A stretch of DNA of 64,000 nucleotides from Blepharisma japonicum (GCA_949751835.1 CATKHK010000026.1:62001-126000), one strand, 5' to 3'. Shown: positions 1 to 12,587, numbered from the stretch's first letter. Program-made: numbers and translations. Notes: generated by a model from the sequence alone, not told the origin.

Positions 1-3000
1 CCATATGGATCACAATTCCTTTTAGCGTAAATTTATAATATTCTTCTGGGTATTTTTTATTAGGGATTTCTTTGGTAAATTCTTTTCCTTCTTTTATGGC
101 TTGTTCTTTTAGCTTAAGTAGTTCTTTACGCTCAAGCCCTTCTTGTGTATAAGGCTCCATATCAATTTCCATTGGAAATTCACAGTAGTCGTTAACCTTT
201 ACTCTTGCCATGGTATCAAAATCGAATTCAAAGCGCCTCAAACTGATAATAAAGGTGTTTGGTAAGTATTTTATGCAGACTCTACGCAATGCAGGGACCT
301 TATTGTCACAATGGTCACATTGGTACATATTGTCACCTTCAAGAAGCTCGCCTTCTATAAAGCTTTCTAAGCTTTCATAAAGATTTTTCTTATTTTTCAC
401 CTGGACTGGGAATGTTAAAAATGGCTCAAGACGTTCACTGCGATGATTGCAGGTATCTTTACCAAACATTTCTGTGACTTGGAAGCCGCCAAAGTGGTTT
501 TTGATTATGTGCTCGTTAGGGTCTCCTTTTAATTGGTTTTCGAGACGGTCCATAAATGTGTTGAAAAACTCTTCAGCGTCCATTTGTTCGAAAACATTGA
601 CAGGTCTGCCTTCCCAATCCTTGAAAGCTCTACAAAGACCTTTAGGATTGATGTGTTGCTTATCACTATTTTTAAGCCCAGAGAAAATATATTGAAACTG
701 ATATAAAAGGCTATCTTCCAAATTCTGGTTACTCAAATCTTTAGCTCTTAAAATTCCTTCTCTAAATGTAGGAACATTAAACATTTGCTGTATAGAAGAA
801 TTCATATAACAAATACACCCTAAATTTTTTAGCCCAACAAAGCCTGTCTCAGACTTTTCCAATGCAACTGGGGAGTAATTCCAGTCAGCAAATCTTGACG
901 TTCTCCAGTGAGGGTCTTCATGAAGCTTGTTTAAATATTCAACAACTTGGTATAAAGCGTCACGGTTTATTACACAAAGCTTATAGAGTAGCCTGAAAGC
1001 TTCTTTTCGTGTTTCGCTGTTTTTGCATTTTGGTGGAGGGTCTAATTGTGATGATGAAGGAATCTCAAAGAGGCAAGAATGGAGGACTAAGTGGACAATT
1101 TCTTTGGTAATCTTTATATTTGATTTTCTTATTCCAGAACTTATCACCCTTAATATGCCCCACAGCACATGATCTTGTTCTTTCGACGATTTTTCTGGCT
1201 TTTTTTCTTGCAATTCTAACAATAGTCTTTGCACAAGAGGAGTCTTTTTTTCTTTATCATTATTTCTCTTCAATAAATGTGCTAAAAGTGCCCAATAATA
1301 ATCAGATGCATTTTCTTCAAAAGCAGTATTTATAAGTTTTATATGGATATCCAATATATGAGTACTCAGCTCATCACTCAAATTCCCAAGCTTCACAAAT
1401 AAAGTTACCATTGAAGTCCCAAAAAACGTATTTGGGCAGCTTAATATTGAAATCCTAATTAAACTTTCCAATTGTTCACATTGCTTTATTGCATTTACCA
1501 GCAGATATTCATTTCAGTTCCCTATAAGTAGTAACATTTCTGTCGCATGCACTGCAACCTTTGAGGCTTCTTCTTCTAAGCTTTCACATGCAGAAGCAAT
1601 AATCATAAGTGACTGGAAAATTTTCAAAATTAATTGAGGAGATGGCTCACTTGAGGTTTCTTTGAAAAATAAAGAAAGGAGGCTGATCATGACTGAGCAG
1701 TATCTTGAGTTCAGAGAAATACTTTTTATATTAGAAGTGTCAGTATTTAAATAAATATCAATCAGGTAAGGTAGTCCTCCAGCTTTTTGAAATTTTTGCA
1801 TTCATTCTTCATCTGAAATGAGCTGTTCTATGACAATTAGTGTATAGAGGAGCTTATAAAGAGAGCTTGAATCTAAAAGTTCAGGCAGGGTCTGTTCCAG
1901 CTCTTTTATTTGGATTTTAATTTTTTCGTTTATAGGGAGAGCTGTGAGCAAATTCCATGCTAAGCCTGCAAATGCTTTGTCAGGGACTGATAATAGCTGG
2001 AATAGGACGTCTACCAGTTTTTGATGTTTTGAAAGTAGCTGGACTTGGGTAATTTCATCTGATTTAGGCTGCAAAAAATCGATGCTGATAACAGAAGTTT
2101 TTATGCTTGATATTGGCAAGTCATCATCATAAGAATCATAACGAATTCCGCTTAATGTGAGGAGGACCGTGTTTAATGGTTTTTTATAAAGCTCAGAAAT
2201 TTTACGTCGCAAACTGCCAACTGTTTGATTGGAATATGCGTAGATTTTTTTATATTCGTTTTCCTGCATTGTTTTGGCGTAAAATACTTGAGTAGAGCCT
2301 GATGGGGATTCTTCACGGTGTCCGGAGTCGTCTAAAAAGCATAATAACAGCTTTAAGACTCTTTCTGTAGTTAAATCATCTTGGGAATTTTCAATATAGA
2401 ATAAGGACTGGTCAATAAAAGATGTCCAGATTTCTTCTTTTTTAGGCTTAAGGAGGCGGCCTAGACGTAAATTTAGGTTGACTATAAAGTAAATAGCTTG
2501 TGAGGAAACTTCTTCTTTAGATTTTAATAAAATGTCCATAACGGCGTCAAAACCTATTAGAGTAGCCTGGTTTCTGCTTAAAAGGGTGTTTCCTCTTATT
2601 TCGATATTCCTTTCATTATGATTTACTGCTAAGAAAAATTGGCAAAAACACTGATACGCCTCAATGCTGACGGTTTCTCTTGGAAAAGCTAGAGGGTCGA
2701 TAAAAAATACTTCAAATGCTTCTGCTATCATCTTTGTGGTAAAAATATTTCTAACAATCCTTTGCAGCCATTTGAAAAACGCAGCTTTATCTTTATCAGA
2801 CAAAGGATTTTTCACAAAAATATCCCACACAATTGAAAAATGAGCTCTTGAAAACGCAAAAGATCGGCTGCTTAGCACATATTCAATAAATTCAAATCTT
2901 TTCTTAATGTTTTTACTATGTGTATATCTCCCTTGCAATACTTCTTTATAAGGATTTTGAAGCTCCCTTGCCTTTTCTCTTGCAATTTCATAATAATTCT

Positions 3001-4873
3001 TTAAATTTTCAACGACTTTTTGTATTAGCCCGCCTACTCTTTCATCAAGAAGTTTCAGATTTTCATCTTTATTTGATGATACTTTATAGGCACAAAAACT
3101 TTCTAATATTAAAATTGCTAATTTTAATGACTGGAATGACGAGTGATTTTCCTCAATATTCTTTATTAATTGTAGTAAAATTTGCCATAATTTGTCTTTT
3201 CATGGAATATTTTTTAAAATTTCAGCCAAATTATCAGTGGCAATGTCAATAAAATTAATAGGGCTGCTGTCTAAAATGAGTGAGTAAAAAATTGGGATTG
3301 CATAATCATCATTATCAGAGCGGGTTCTAGGACCAAATTCTATAGCTTTTAATGTGAATTCTTTAAGCATTTTTAAATACATTTCATCGTATTCTTGGAT
3401 AGGTTTTTGCTTCATTTTTCCAAATAAAAATTGGTGGAAAGAAGGAGAAAGGTGAGGAGTTATGTCAACAATCGCTTGGAGGGTAGCGATTACTAAAGAA
3501 TCATGGCGGCCTTGACCTGCATTTCAAAGAAGAGTCAGCTGGTCTTCGGTAAGTGCTCCAGTTTTAGCTAGAAAAATGAAAATTTCTGATACTCTTTTAA
3601 TCATTTCTACATGATTATAGTCAAGGACAATTTCTATAATATTTTCTTGCAAAAGCCAATCCTTCATAAATTCAATAGTAATTCACCTTGTCCCTTTGGT
3701 AAAGCCTTGATAATAAACTCCTTTATTGTTGACTTTTTCTATCATATCTTTAATTTCATTAAGCCCTTTCAACCTTTTTTCCATATAAGGACACTTCAAA
3801 AGTTTTAGCGCTAGTTCTAGCTCAGCCCTTTCAATAAATTCATAGGTTTCCCCTCTTCTGTCAATTTCTCCACTTAATTTTCTTAATTTTTGTAAAATTT
3901 CGCTAATTACTTCTTTGTCAATATCTTTAAGCTCCCTATTAGAAATGGTGCTGATTCTCTCCAAAACTGCTCTCTTAAACTTTGGGCACCAATCTTCAGA
4001 AAACTGCTTTGATATAAACTGGTTTATTTCATAAAAAGGCAAAGCTGTAATAAAATTAAAAGGTGCTTTTTGTTTTTCACTATATAAAAAATACTCTTTT
4101 TCCGACAAAATCTCAAGAATCAAGTCAAAACCGCCAGATTCTGCAAAATGGTCAACTAGGTATACAATTGTAGAGCTAGGGGAAGTTTTATTGACAAAAT
4201 TCGAAGGTTTGTATTCTTTAGGGGTATAAGTAGAAGTCTTTATTTTTGATAGCCTAGGGTCAAATCCCAACAGTCTTTCTAGTGTAAGCAAGAGTTCAGG
4301 CCAAGCCATTGCAACAGCGACACCATTATCAGTCAGAAATAGTTCAGGGTTATCTAAGCCATTGTAATACAAAGGAAACATTTCTTTATAAGATCGAAAC
4401 CATAAGACAATATAATCAATCACACTAGTAAAAAACTCTAAGGAAGCATGAATTTCTGCTTTAGTTTTAAATGGACCTGTAAGTAAGCAGTCAACTAAAG
4501 TAAAAACTTCGCCACGGATAAATTGGGTTGTTGTAAAAGCGTCACTTGTTTTAAGACCAGATTGGATAAGCGTGAAAAGAATTGAATTTACACGTTCAAG
4601 CTCTTCTTCAGAATATATTCAAGAGCGAATTGCGAATTTTTTTTGGCCAGTGTACAATTGGCTGTTTTTTCTAAATGGAGAAATCCTACTGGAAGATAAG
4701 CTATAAGTCGCATCCCATTTTTCACTTCACCCATCATATCGAATCAGAATTGAGTTTCTTTCAGGGTAAAATTCAATGATTCTTGCGACACACCAAGCAT
4801 TCATTGTATCTTTTGCATCGATGAAGACGCCTGGCTTAAAAGCTGGATTTGTATTGGTAGAATTGCTTTCCAT
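1..4873 (-). CDS. Giant ubiquitin-specific protease, USP9X/USP24/USP34 type (C-terminus cut by window edge)
   Basis: This gene reads from ATG at 4873 to beyond base 1 as one frame when TGA is Trp (for example at 1801 and 1511), about 1624 codons visible. The N-terminus holds a small Tudor/chromo-like module with IRYDGWSEKWD. A long helical armadillo-like region follows, then a ubiquitin-like fold (around 2150-2260, KKIYAYSNQTVGSLRRKISE). The peptidase Cys box is GLKNLGCICYMNSSIQQMF, with the catalytic Cys codon at 809-811. One zinc-type pair CDHC is seen near 300-320. The protein ends in view at GIVIH, just before the His box expected in this family, so the catalytic His lies outside. The family removes ubiquitin from many substrates. 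The membership is firm; which USP it matches best is inferred from the size, the UBL and the helical scaffold. Confidence 0.9.
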
Positions 4874-5423
4874 TAGCAATAATTATAAATAAATAGAAGA
4901 TGGATAGATGATAATGGAAACAGGTAATTATAAGTATGGCTGAAATAGGCGGAAGACACATTATTTTATATATTTTATGCCAAATAAATTATAAATGTAT
5001 ATGTGTTATATATGATATGAAATAGTCGCAATTATTTTTTTCGATATTTTATGATGGTAAGCTGAAAAACCTATTTTTACCTAAAAGATTTTTGATCAAA
5101 TTTAACCTTCAACAATAGGATTTTCTTCTAATTCCTACAAAGATGCCTTGACTTCGTCAAATGAGCAGCCCAGTCATTAAAAAAGGTTCTATTGTCTCAC
5201 TACGGCCCAAAACTACTTGCTAACTCGCAGATAATTGTGAATGTGTGAGATTCTGCTTGTTTGACTTCTAGCATATATTGGTTGTCAGAGTTCAAGCATC
5301 GTCTTTTCTCTCTGCTTGCAAAAAAACCTTTTATAGATAATTGATGCTCCCAAAAGATAATAAAAAGAAAATTAAATAGGCTTTAAATAATATTCGAATT
5401 TATAAAATCAAAAGGAAATTAAA
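4874..5423. other. Intergenic gap between divergent genes
   Basis: No open frame of use was seen. The stretch 5150-5330 is less AT-rich than usual spacers but I found no convincing stem or known RNA box in it. It lies between the start codons of the protease and the transporter gene, so it should contain both promoters. Confidence 0.4.
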
Positions 5424-6854
5424 ATGCAAGAATCTCATGGCCTTGAGCCAGGCCAAGTTCAAAAGCGACGGTGGCTTATCTTATTTTCATATTCTGGATT
5501 AACATTTATGAACGGCGCTGTTTACTGCGCTCTTTCACCTATTGGTGAAAGTGCTGAAAATTTTTATAATGTTTCACAAGATTCTATATCCCTCTTTGCG
5601 GTCAGTTTTTTCATAATGTATCTTCCATTATCACCCTTCTCCACATGGCTACTAGGGAAATCTTATCATTATTCAATTATTTTAGCTTGATCTCTTACAT
5701 TTTTAGGCTGCTGAATAAAATTTTTAGCAAATTCAAACTATCCACTAGCTTTATTCGGCATTTTTCTTGTCGCTTCAGCTGGTCCAATCACCCTTCCAGC
5801 CTGCTCTCCACTAGCAGAAAGATGATTTAGCAAAAATGAGCAAGTCTTAGCAACAAGCATTGGAAGTATTATAAATTTCATAGGAATTGGCTTTTCTTTT
5901 GTGCTTGATCCATTTTTAGATGACATACCTACAATAAATCTGATACATGCTGTGTTTTCCTCAGTTTTTTTATTTTTCAATATTTTATCTTCAAGAAAAG
6001 AACAAAAAATAGAAAATAAAATTGGGTTTATTGGGGGAATCAAGTGTGTATTAGATTAATTAGAATTATAACCTTTTGTATAATTGCCAATACCACATCA
6101 CTTCTCAAGGGTTTTTGTTTCAGCCTACCATTTTTTCACCAATCATTATCGAGGACTGTTCATTAGCTTCAGTATCCAGATTTCTTAAAAATGAGGAATT
6201 AAACATATGTTCAAAGATAAGATAATCCTTTGCATTATTTTTTGTTCAGGTTCAGGACTTGCTGTTAGCTATGCAGTTATTGGGATTTTATCTGTAGTTT
6301 TGGAACAGAATGACTTGAGTAGTGTAGAAATTGGATGGATTGGGTTTGACATGGTGATGATGGGGATGATTGGAGGAATAATGGCGACATTTATGACAGA
6401 AAAATTTAAAAATATAGGGATTCCGTTGAGAATATTTTTGGTATGCTCTATGATATCTACTGTAGTGTGGGCTGGAATTCAGGAGGATTTTATTGGATCT
6501 TTAATTGGGGCAGGAATTTTTGGAGTAAGCCTTATTGGGCATGTGCCTTTAGGAATTAGAGCAGCTGTAGAGCAGGATCCAAAAATTGAAGAGTCAATAC
6601 CAACTAATATGATATTTTTTATGGGAAATGTCTTTAGCCTAGCTTATACATACCCTATACAATATTTTTATTCACTAACTGGCGCCACTGGACTATGGAT
6701 CGCATCTATTCTTATTTTTATAAGTTTTTCAATTTTTATTTTTGTATATAAAATTCCATCAGTTAATAGTATAAAAGTGTTTACAGAAAATGCAGATCAT
6801 CATAGTGACTATCTAGAACAAAGACACCTATCAACAGAAATAATTCAAAATTAA
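5424..6854 (+). pseudogene. Broken SLC49/FLVCR-like transporter, copy 1 of a tandem pair
   Basis: This copy matches the intact neighbour at 6997-8196 along its length but is in two pieces. The N-half runs 5424-6059 (MQESHGLE..., six-helix half, ending after GGIKCVLD) and the C-half runs 6207-6854 (MFKDKIILC to the C-terminus). The conserved reading resumes exactly when 159 nt (6048-6206) are left out: GIKC then MFKDK aligns with GFKKALKNK in the neighbour. The insert contains stops, is too long for the 15-nt introns of this genome, and has no obvious end repeats. TGA codons for Trp are kept at family positions in the N-half, so the break looks recent. Alternatives are two half-length proteins, or an eliminated sequence still present in part of the reads. 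Confidence 0.7.
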
Positions 6855-6996
6855 TATATGTAAATTATTTTCTGTATTGATATTATTTTATTTTATATAA
6901 TTAGCTTATTTAAATAGTTCACTATATTTAAATTTCCAAGTGACTTAAAAATTATGTCATTTCTATGTTAATTGCCTAAAACTTGTGTAATATAAA

Positions 6997-8196
6997 ATGT
7001 CATTTTCCCAGCGGCGCTGGGTAATGCTGACTCTCTATTTTGCACTGAGCTTTATCAATGGTGTCGCCTACTGTGCTTTAGATCCTGTTGACCGTCTTGC
7101 AGAAGAGTACTATGGCGTCGGCACTTCTCTAATATCTCTTTTTGCAGTGAGTTTTGGTTTCATGTATCTTCCCATTGCACCTTTTGCCTCTTGAGGACTT
7201 GGAATTTCTTATCATTGATCTATGATGGTATCATGAATTGTGACATTTATCGGCTGCTGACTTAAATATTTAGCATTTACTAATTACACTCTTGCCTGTA
7301 TAGGAATATTTTTAGTAGCCTCTGTCAATGCACCTATCCTTGCTGGATGTTCACCTTTAGCAGTCCGATGGTTTCCTCGTAATGAATGAGTATTATGTAC
7401 TAGTATTGCAAGTATCAGCAATTTTGTTGGGATGGGCGCTTCCTTTATAGCGAGTCCTTATCTAAATGACATGAATCTCATAAATCTCTGACATGCTATT
7501 TTTTCAACGATTTTTTTGGTATTAAATGTAATTTATTCAAAAAATGACCCAGAATTTGAAAAATCGACAGGGTTGCTTGAAGGATTTAAAAAGGCTTTGA
7601 AAAATAAAATGATTATGTGGATCGTTATGTGCTCAAGTTCCGGGATTGGAGCTAGCTATACAGTTATAGCGATTTTATTAGTAATTTTGGAGCCAGATGG
7701 GCTTAGTGCGACACAGGTAGGGTGAATAGGATTTGATATGGTTATGATGGGAATGCTTGGAGGACTAATAGCGACTTATTTGGTGGCAAATTATAATGCA
7801 ATTACGACGCCGTTGAGAATTTTTTTGGTAGGATCAATTTTATCTACTATACTGTGGGCGCTCATTAGGGCTAGCTTTTCGCTTTCTCTAAGTGGAGCTG
7901 CATTACATGGAGCTACGCTGATTGGCCATTTGCCATTAGGAATAAGTGCAGCTGTTATTGAAGACAGGAGTATAGAAGAATCGATATCTACAAATATGAT
8001 TTTCTTTATGGCAAATTTATTTTGTACTGTTTACACTTATCCAGTCCAGTATTATTATGATATCACAGATTCTACAGGACTGTGGGCAATTGCTATATTA
8101 ATTTTAGTTAGTTTTCTGCCACTTATTTTTATATATAGAACTCCAGTTGAGGACAAATCTAGTGTTAAACCATCAGAAAATTTATTACAAAATTAA
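6997..8196 (+). CDS. Major-facilitator transporter, SLC49/FLVCR-like
   Basis: A 399-residue membrane protein with about twelve hydrophobic helices in two halves, the usual major-facilitator layout. The first helices carry RRWVMLTLYFALSFINGVAYC and SLISLFAVSFGFMYLPIAPFAS, like the FLVCR/SLC49 group (haem or choline/ethanolamine carriers in animals). The second half starts near residue 185 after a short charged loop (GLLEGFKKALKNK). Seven or more Trp residues are encoded by TGA between 7192 and 7730. It is the intact member of a tandem pair and ends 18 bp from the stop of the convergent gene downstream. The substrate cannot be told from sequence. Confidence 0.8.
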
Positions 8197-8214
8197 ATTA
8201 CGCATAATAATTAT

Positions 8215-10038
8215 TTATGGATCTTTAACTTCTTCCATCACAATGGTAGCCTCATTTCCTGTTGGAGCTTTTTTCAAATTTTCAACAATAAGTTTCACTC
8301 TAGTGATTTCATGTGTTAACGAATTACTTGTATAAATCTGCAATGCTTCTTCAAATTTCCCTTCGCCTTCAAAAAACATTGCTTTTGCATACTCATCTAA
8401 ATTAATTTCCCAGAAGTTTTTTTCATCTAAATATCCGCCTTTTCCTAAAGCTTCATTAATGTTCGTAAGGTTCATGATTTCTTCATAGTCATTTAATAGA
8501 AGTGCATAGTCAGCTGACGTCATGACTCGACCTGTTTTTTTGATAATTTCTTCAATTTCTTGTTTTGGGCTTACATATTCTTCGTCCATCATTTCCCTTT
8601 CATATTTTGCTAGTGTTGCTATACCTTTGAAGCCTTTTGAGTCAGCTAGATAAGAAATATCATTAAGAAGTCTGATACTACGCAATTTTCTCCCTAATAA
8701 AAAGGCTTGCTCATAGTTTCCAATACTTAGCAGCTGATAGCCAAGCCTTATCATAATGTCTCTGCTCATAGAATCTACTAATTTTGTATGGCAGGATTTG
8801 GTTCATATGTCTTCTAATACTTTTACATATTCAATATCAATGTGGTTCATTGCATATTCACATAAAGAAAAAAATCCTTCTTTAAATTCTTTTTCGCTTG
8901 ATAAAGTTTCAAGACATTGGACAGCTTCATTGAAATTTTGAGAATTTAAATGGATGTTTACAAGTGATATTTTTGTGTGGAGAAATGAGCAATAAGCTAA
9001 ATTATGAGGAGTCGATAAAATTATTGCTTCTTTTTCAGCATTAATCGAAGTAATTTTTGAAAATAATGTGTCATTATTTAAAGGAAGATATCCTAGCTCT
9101 CTAGTTGAAGATATGATTTTTAGCTTATTTAAGCAGCAGTCTATAAGATGAATGCAATTTTCTTCATTAATCAAAATAATCATAGACCCACCTGCATGTC
9201 AACGTAATCTTATAAAATTTGATGAAGAATCTATTTTAATTCCTGATGTTTTATTTCCTTTGAGAAGATATAAAAATTTATCTTCTGTAATGAATGCAAA
9301 GTGATCTTGACTATTCACATCTAAAGAATTCAAATCGGACTCAAAACTCAAAATATGCAGCTGGCTTTCAGTAATTTCTCTATTATCAATTATGCATTTT
9401 TTAAGAATATAATCTGCGTTTGTTTCTTGAGAAAATCGTATAGTTTCAGTGACTGGGTCTTTTGATTTGTCTATGTAATAAAATAAATTTGCATATTTTT
9501 TTGAAAAAAATACTGGGTTTTCACAAGTAAAAGCTTGAGAAGTGGGAGAAAAAGGCGCAAATGAAAGCAGTTCATATTTTTTATTAAATGCCATTACCTG
9601 TATGAACTGCTCAGAAATTGCTAAAACTAACCTTTGACTTAAGTTGAACTCTAAAGTTGACAGTGTATTTGGAGATTCTTGTATTGTCATGATTAATTCT
9701 CGTCCTTGTGCTGTGTGAATGTCTCCTCCTGTACTTCGTAAATACATTAAGGTTTGATTTTCAAGATAAAAAACACATGGAAAATCTTCAGTTAAAATAG
9801 CACAGGTGATTTCACATGTAAAAAACTGGCTTCAAGGGTTTTCTATGATAAGCTTAGTCTTAGGATTAGCTGGATTAAATCTAAGAAGCTTTCCTGATGA
9901 CAGTAATATTGTGATTCGTCCATCTCTTTCAAGCAGGGTGCCTACTATTTTGTTTCTGCGAATAGCTTCATAAATATCAACAAAATTTGGGGACTTGCTT
10001 AGTTTAACTACGCTTAACCCTATTGCAGAGTCTTCCAT
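8215..10038 (-). CDS. WDPCP/Fritz-like protein (possible CPLANE subunit)
   Basis: One 607-residue frame when TGA is Trp. The N-terminal 400 residues alternate beta-rich segments as in a WD-type propeller (for example GRITILLSSGKLLRFNP, SQRLVLAISEQFIQVMAF). The C-terminal 180 residues are helical and contain GYQLLSIGNYEQAFLLGRKL followed by LLNDISYLADSKGFKG, close in pattern to the Fritz/WDPCP helical repeat (YEKAFLLAVDL...DLFMDIHYLA). In animals that protein works with Inturned and Fuzzy in ciliogenesis effector (CPLANE) traffic to the basal body, which would suit a ciliate. Another WD-plus-TPR ciliary protein is possible. It converges with the transporter gene 18 bp away. Confidence 0.5.
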
Positions 10039-10423
10039 TGAATTTATATAATTTAAATTAAATATTTTTTTGAATATTCGATTTTTAATAAATTAGTGTA
10101 ACTCTTCTGCCTATTTTCTTAGATTAAATATTTTTAAATGCTCATCTTAGATCAACTTGTTTCTTTTATAAAAGCCTCGCCGGGTACGTTTACAATTATA
10201 ATGCCTCTTTCGACTACTTATTATTAAGCGACTTCTTAGTTATTGACGCTGTGTAACGCTTAAAGCTCCTTCACTTCCACATGACCGAAGTGGAAAATAA
10301 CAGACAATTCAGATTTCTAATACTGTTCGGCAGATCAGTGCCTTACAAATTTCGACATTTATGATAAAAAGATTTAAAAGAATAATACATTTTGATTATA
10401 TAAACATTAAAAACATATAGAAA
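10039..10423. other. Gap with a possible structured RNA
   Basis: No protein frame. Bases 10150-10345 are richer in G and C than other spacers and hold two inverted repeats: TTAAGCG near 10206 with CGCTTAA near 10257, and a hairpin TTCCAC...GTGGAA near 10275-10297. No boxes of U1, U2, U4, U5, U6, SRP or tRNA genes were recognised on either strand. Confidence 0.3.
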
Positions 10424-11002
10424 TTAGCTTATTTTATCTTTGCAGTTTTCGCAAAATCAGCTTGGATCTTCAATATTTGCCTTCACACAATCCGGGTGGA
10501 ATAGTTCTTGGCAATTATCACAGCTAATATACAAGGCATCAGGGTTTATAATGGCATTGCAAACGCAAGCTTTTTTTCATTCGGTAAGTGGAGGTATCAC
10601 ACAATCCTCTTTATGAATATATTTTGCTCTGCAAAAATAAACATCTTCATCTGCTTCATCCAAGCTGTGATATTCTTCTAAGGTAACAAGTTTTATTTTC
10701 CCATAAACGCATTGGACATTTATATCTTGGATGAGGTCAGAATCTATTAATTCTGCAGTCGAAATAAAATCATGATCTGCATGGAATGCTTCGCTTGGCT
10801 TGTAAAATCACCTGATATTTAGCTGAGGTTCTAGTTTGGCTGAATCTTTAAATATTCGCTGAATTGTAGCAAAACAGTCTTCGTCGCTATATTCTTTTAC
10901 TTGAACGACATCACCTACACAGAATTCGATTCCATTAAGCTTGAGTTTTTTGAATTCTGATACAGTTTTGGATTGTTTTTTGGCAACTGGTCTTGCGTTC
11001 AT
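10424..11002 (-). CDS. BAH-PHD chromatin reader
   Basis: A 192-residue protein. Residues 25-140 form a BAH domain (GIEFCVGDVVQVKEYSDE, then IRWFYKPSEAFH, the typical W-[FY]-[RY]-P step). Residues 145-190 form a PHD finger with the order CVC, CDNC, HPDC, CENC, that is Cys4-His-Cys3. The Trp in the finger (DPSWFC) is a TGA. This two-domain order in a short protein is like plant SHL/EBS, which bind methylated histone H3 tails; the histone mark read here is not known. The start ATG lies directly after an AT-rich spacer. Confidence 0.85.
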
Positions 11003-11189
11003 TATAATTAATTATAAAATTTTCAAAGCCCCAAAAATTTTGCTTGAAAATTTAAATGAAAATTTATTTAAAAATTAAAAAGAACTTTTTCTTTTAAAAA
11101 GTGCAATTTTCTTTTAAAGAAAACCAGATAAAAATTTGTTTTGCCTGCTACTTGTTGTTATAAAAGAAATACTTAGCTTCTAAAATTTA

Positions 11190-12587
11190 TTAAAATTCAG
11201 CATTACTTTCATTATCATTATACCCATCTACAAATCTTGCTACATCCCTTTCAAAAAATGAATTTATATTTAACTGTTTAAAATCTCTCAAATTAACAGC
11301 ATATGTCTGGTTGCTTAATTTTATTTGGTCACCTCCTCTATTTCCTCTATAATTTTTATATGCTGTCTCAATAATTTTAACATCCTCAGGTGAGTAATCC
11401 CACCAATTCCCATCCTCATTTTTCCATTTCCATGAAAGTCCAGACCCCATCCTTGTTATTGGCTCACTATTTCTCTCAAGTTTTCTTATACGGAATTTTT
11501 TTAAATCCAATAAATATTCTCCATCATCTAATACCAAAACAATATATTCTTTATTATCCACAAGAGCTTTTTCTATTATGTTAGCATCAGATTGCGAGAA
11601 TTCTTTGTAGATTCCTTGTGTATAATAAGCCCATTTTATCGCGGATTTATTTATTTGTGGATGATTTCTGTATAAGGGTGTTTGATTAATAGGCTGATTG
11701 TAGGGTTTATAAATCCCGAGCTGGCTTGCAGATGATGGACCGTCATCAGGTGCTTGATTTAAATGATTGACTAATGAAGATGCTTGTGATCGCTGATTGG
11801 CAGACTGAAAGAATGGCTGACTACTAGGCTGTCTAATAAGTGGATTAATAATCTGTGAATTAGGTTCTCTAGAAGGCTGATTAAAAGGACCACTAATAGG
11901 AGGGTTAGGAGGCTGATTAAAAGGACCACTAATAGGAGGGTTAGAAGGTTGATTAAAAGGACCACTAATAGGAGGGTTAGAAGGCTGATTAAAAGGACGA
12001 CTAATAGGAGGGTTAGAAGGCTGATTAAAAGGGCTACTAATAGGAGGGTTAGAAGGCTGATTAATAGGCAGATTAAAAGGCTGATTAATAGGTTGGCTAG
12101 GCTGACTAGGGGGCTGGCCTATATTCCCAAATTGTTTAGGTGGAGGTGAGAGTTGATTAGGACGTATATATGAAGGATTTGTACCTGGAGCTTGTCTTAA
12201 CTCTTGAGGCTGAGAGCTTTGGTTTCAATTATTTGCAACATAAACAGAAGAAGATTCTGAAGAAATCGAGCTGTCTATAGAACTCTCTGGGTATTGGGCA
12301 AGCCCTACTTGGCGTGGTTGGCTATTAACAAGAAGCGGTACTTGAGCTTGCTGCAACTGCTGACCTTGAGGCTGCATATTTTGACCAGGAAAATTAGCTT
12401 GTGGAGGATTTCCAGGATTTCCCCCAGAGATAGGAATAAACTTCGGTTGATTAGGTAAAATATTCTGTTCATAGCTATAAATAGGAGGTGGTGGTAGCTT
12501 ATTAGGTATGAATTGAAAAGGTTTTGGTGTATTCATTGAGACTTGACTTAGTTGATTGTTGGAAGATGAAAACTGCTGATTATTCAT
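11190..12587 (-). CDS. Tandem WWE-domain protein with proline-rich repeat region
   Basis: A 465-residue protein. The first 320 residues are low in complexity and rich in Asn, Pro, Gln and Ser, with a 12-residue repeat (NQPSNPPISGPF) copied about five times. Two WWE-type domains follow: one begins IKWAYYTQGIYKEFSQSDA and the second GLSWKWKNEDGNWWDYSPED, each with the Trp, Trp-x-Tyr and hydrophobic core and a closing basic strand (YLLDLKKFRIRKLER; YAVNLRDFKQLNI). WWE domains bind poly- or mono-ADP-ribose ends and occur in ubiquitin ligases and PARPs. No catalytic domain is present, so it may be an adaptor. Trp codons at TGA occur near 12227 and 11630. Confidence 0.8.
11880..12080 (-). repeat. 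36-bp in-frame tandem repeat in the WWE gene
   Basis: About five copies of a 36-bp unit, coding NQPSNPPISGPF with small changes (SGP, SRP, SSP). A shorter, less regular form (INQPFNLP) continues at 12060-12100. The unit is a multiple of three, so copy number can change without loss of frame. Confidence 0.9.

Noticed and set aside
6048-6206. TA-bounded eliminated sequence with exact rejoining
   Set aside because: Joining at any TA pair that I could find leaves the wrong reading frame; only a cut not at TA restores it.
11949-12149. Arg-rich frame on the plus strand
   Set aside because: It is the reverse of the proline-rich repeat of the WWE gene and has no independent support.
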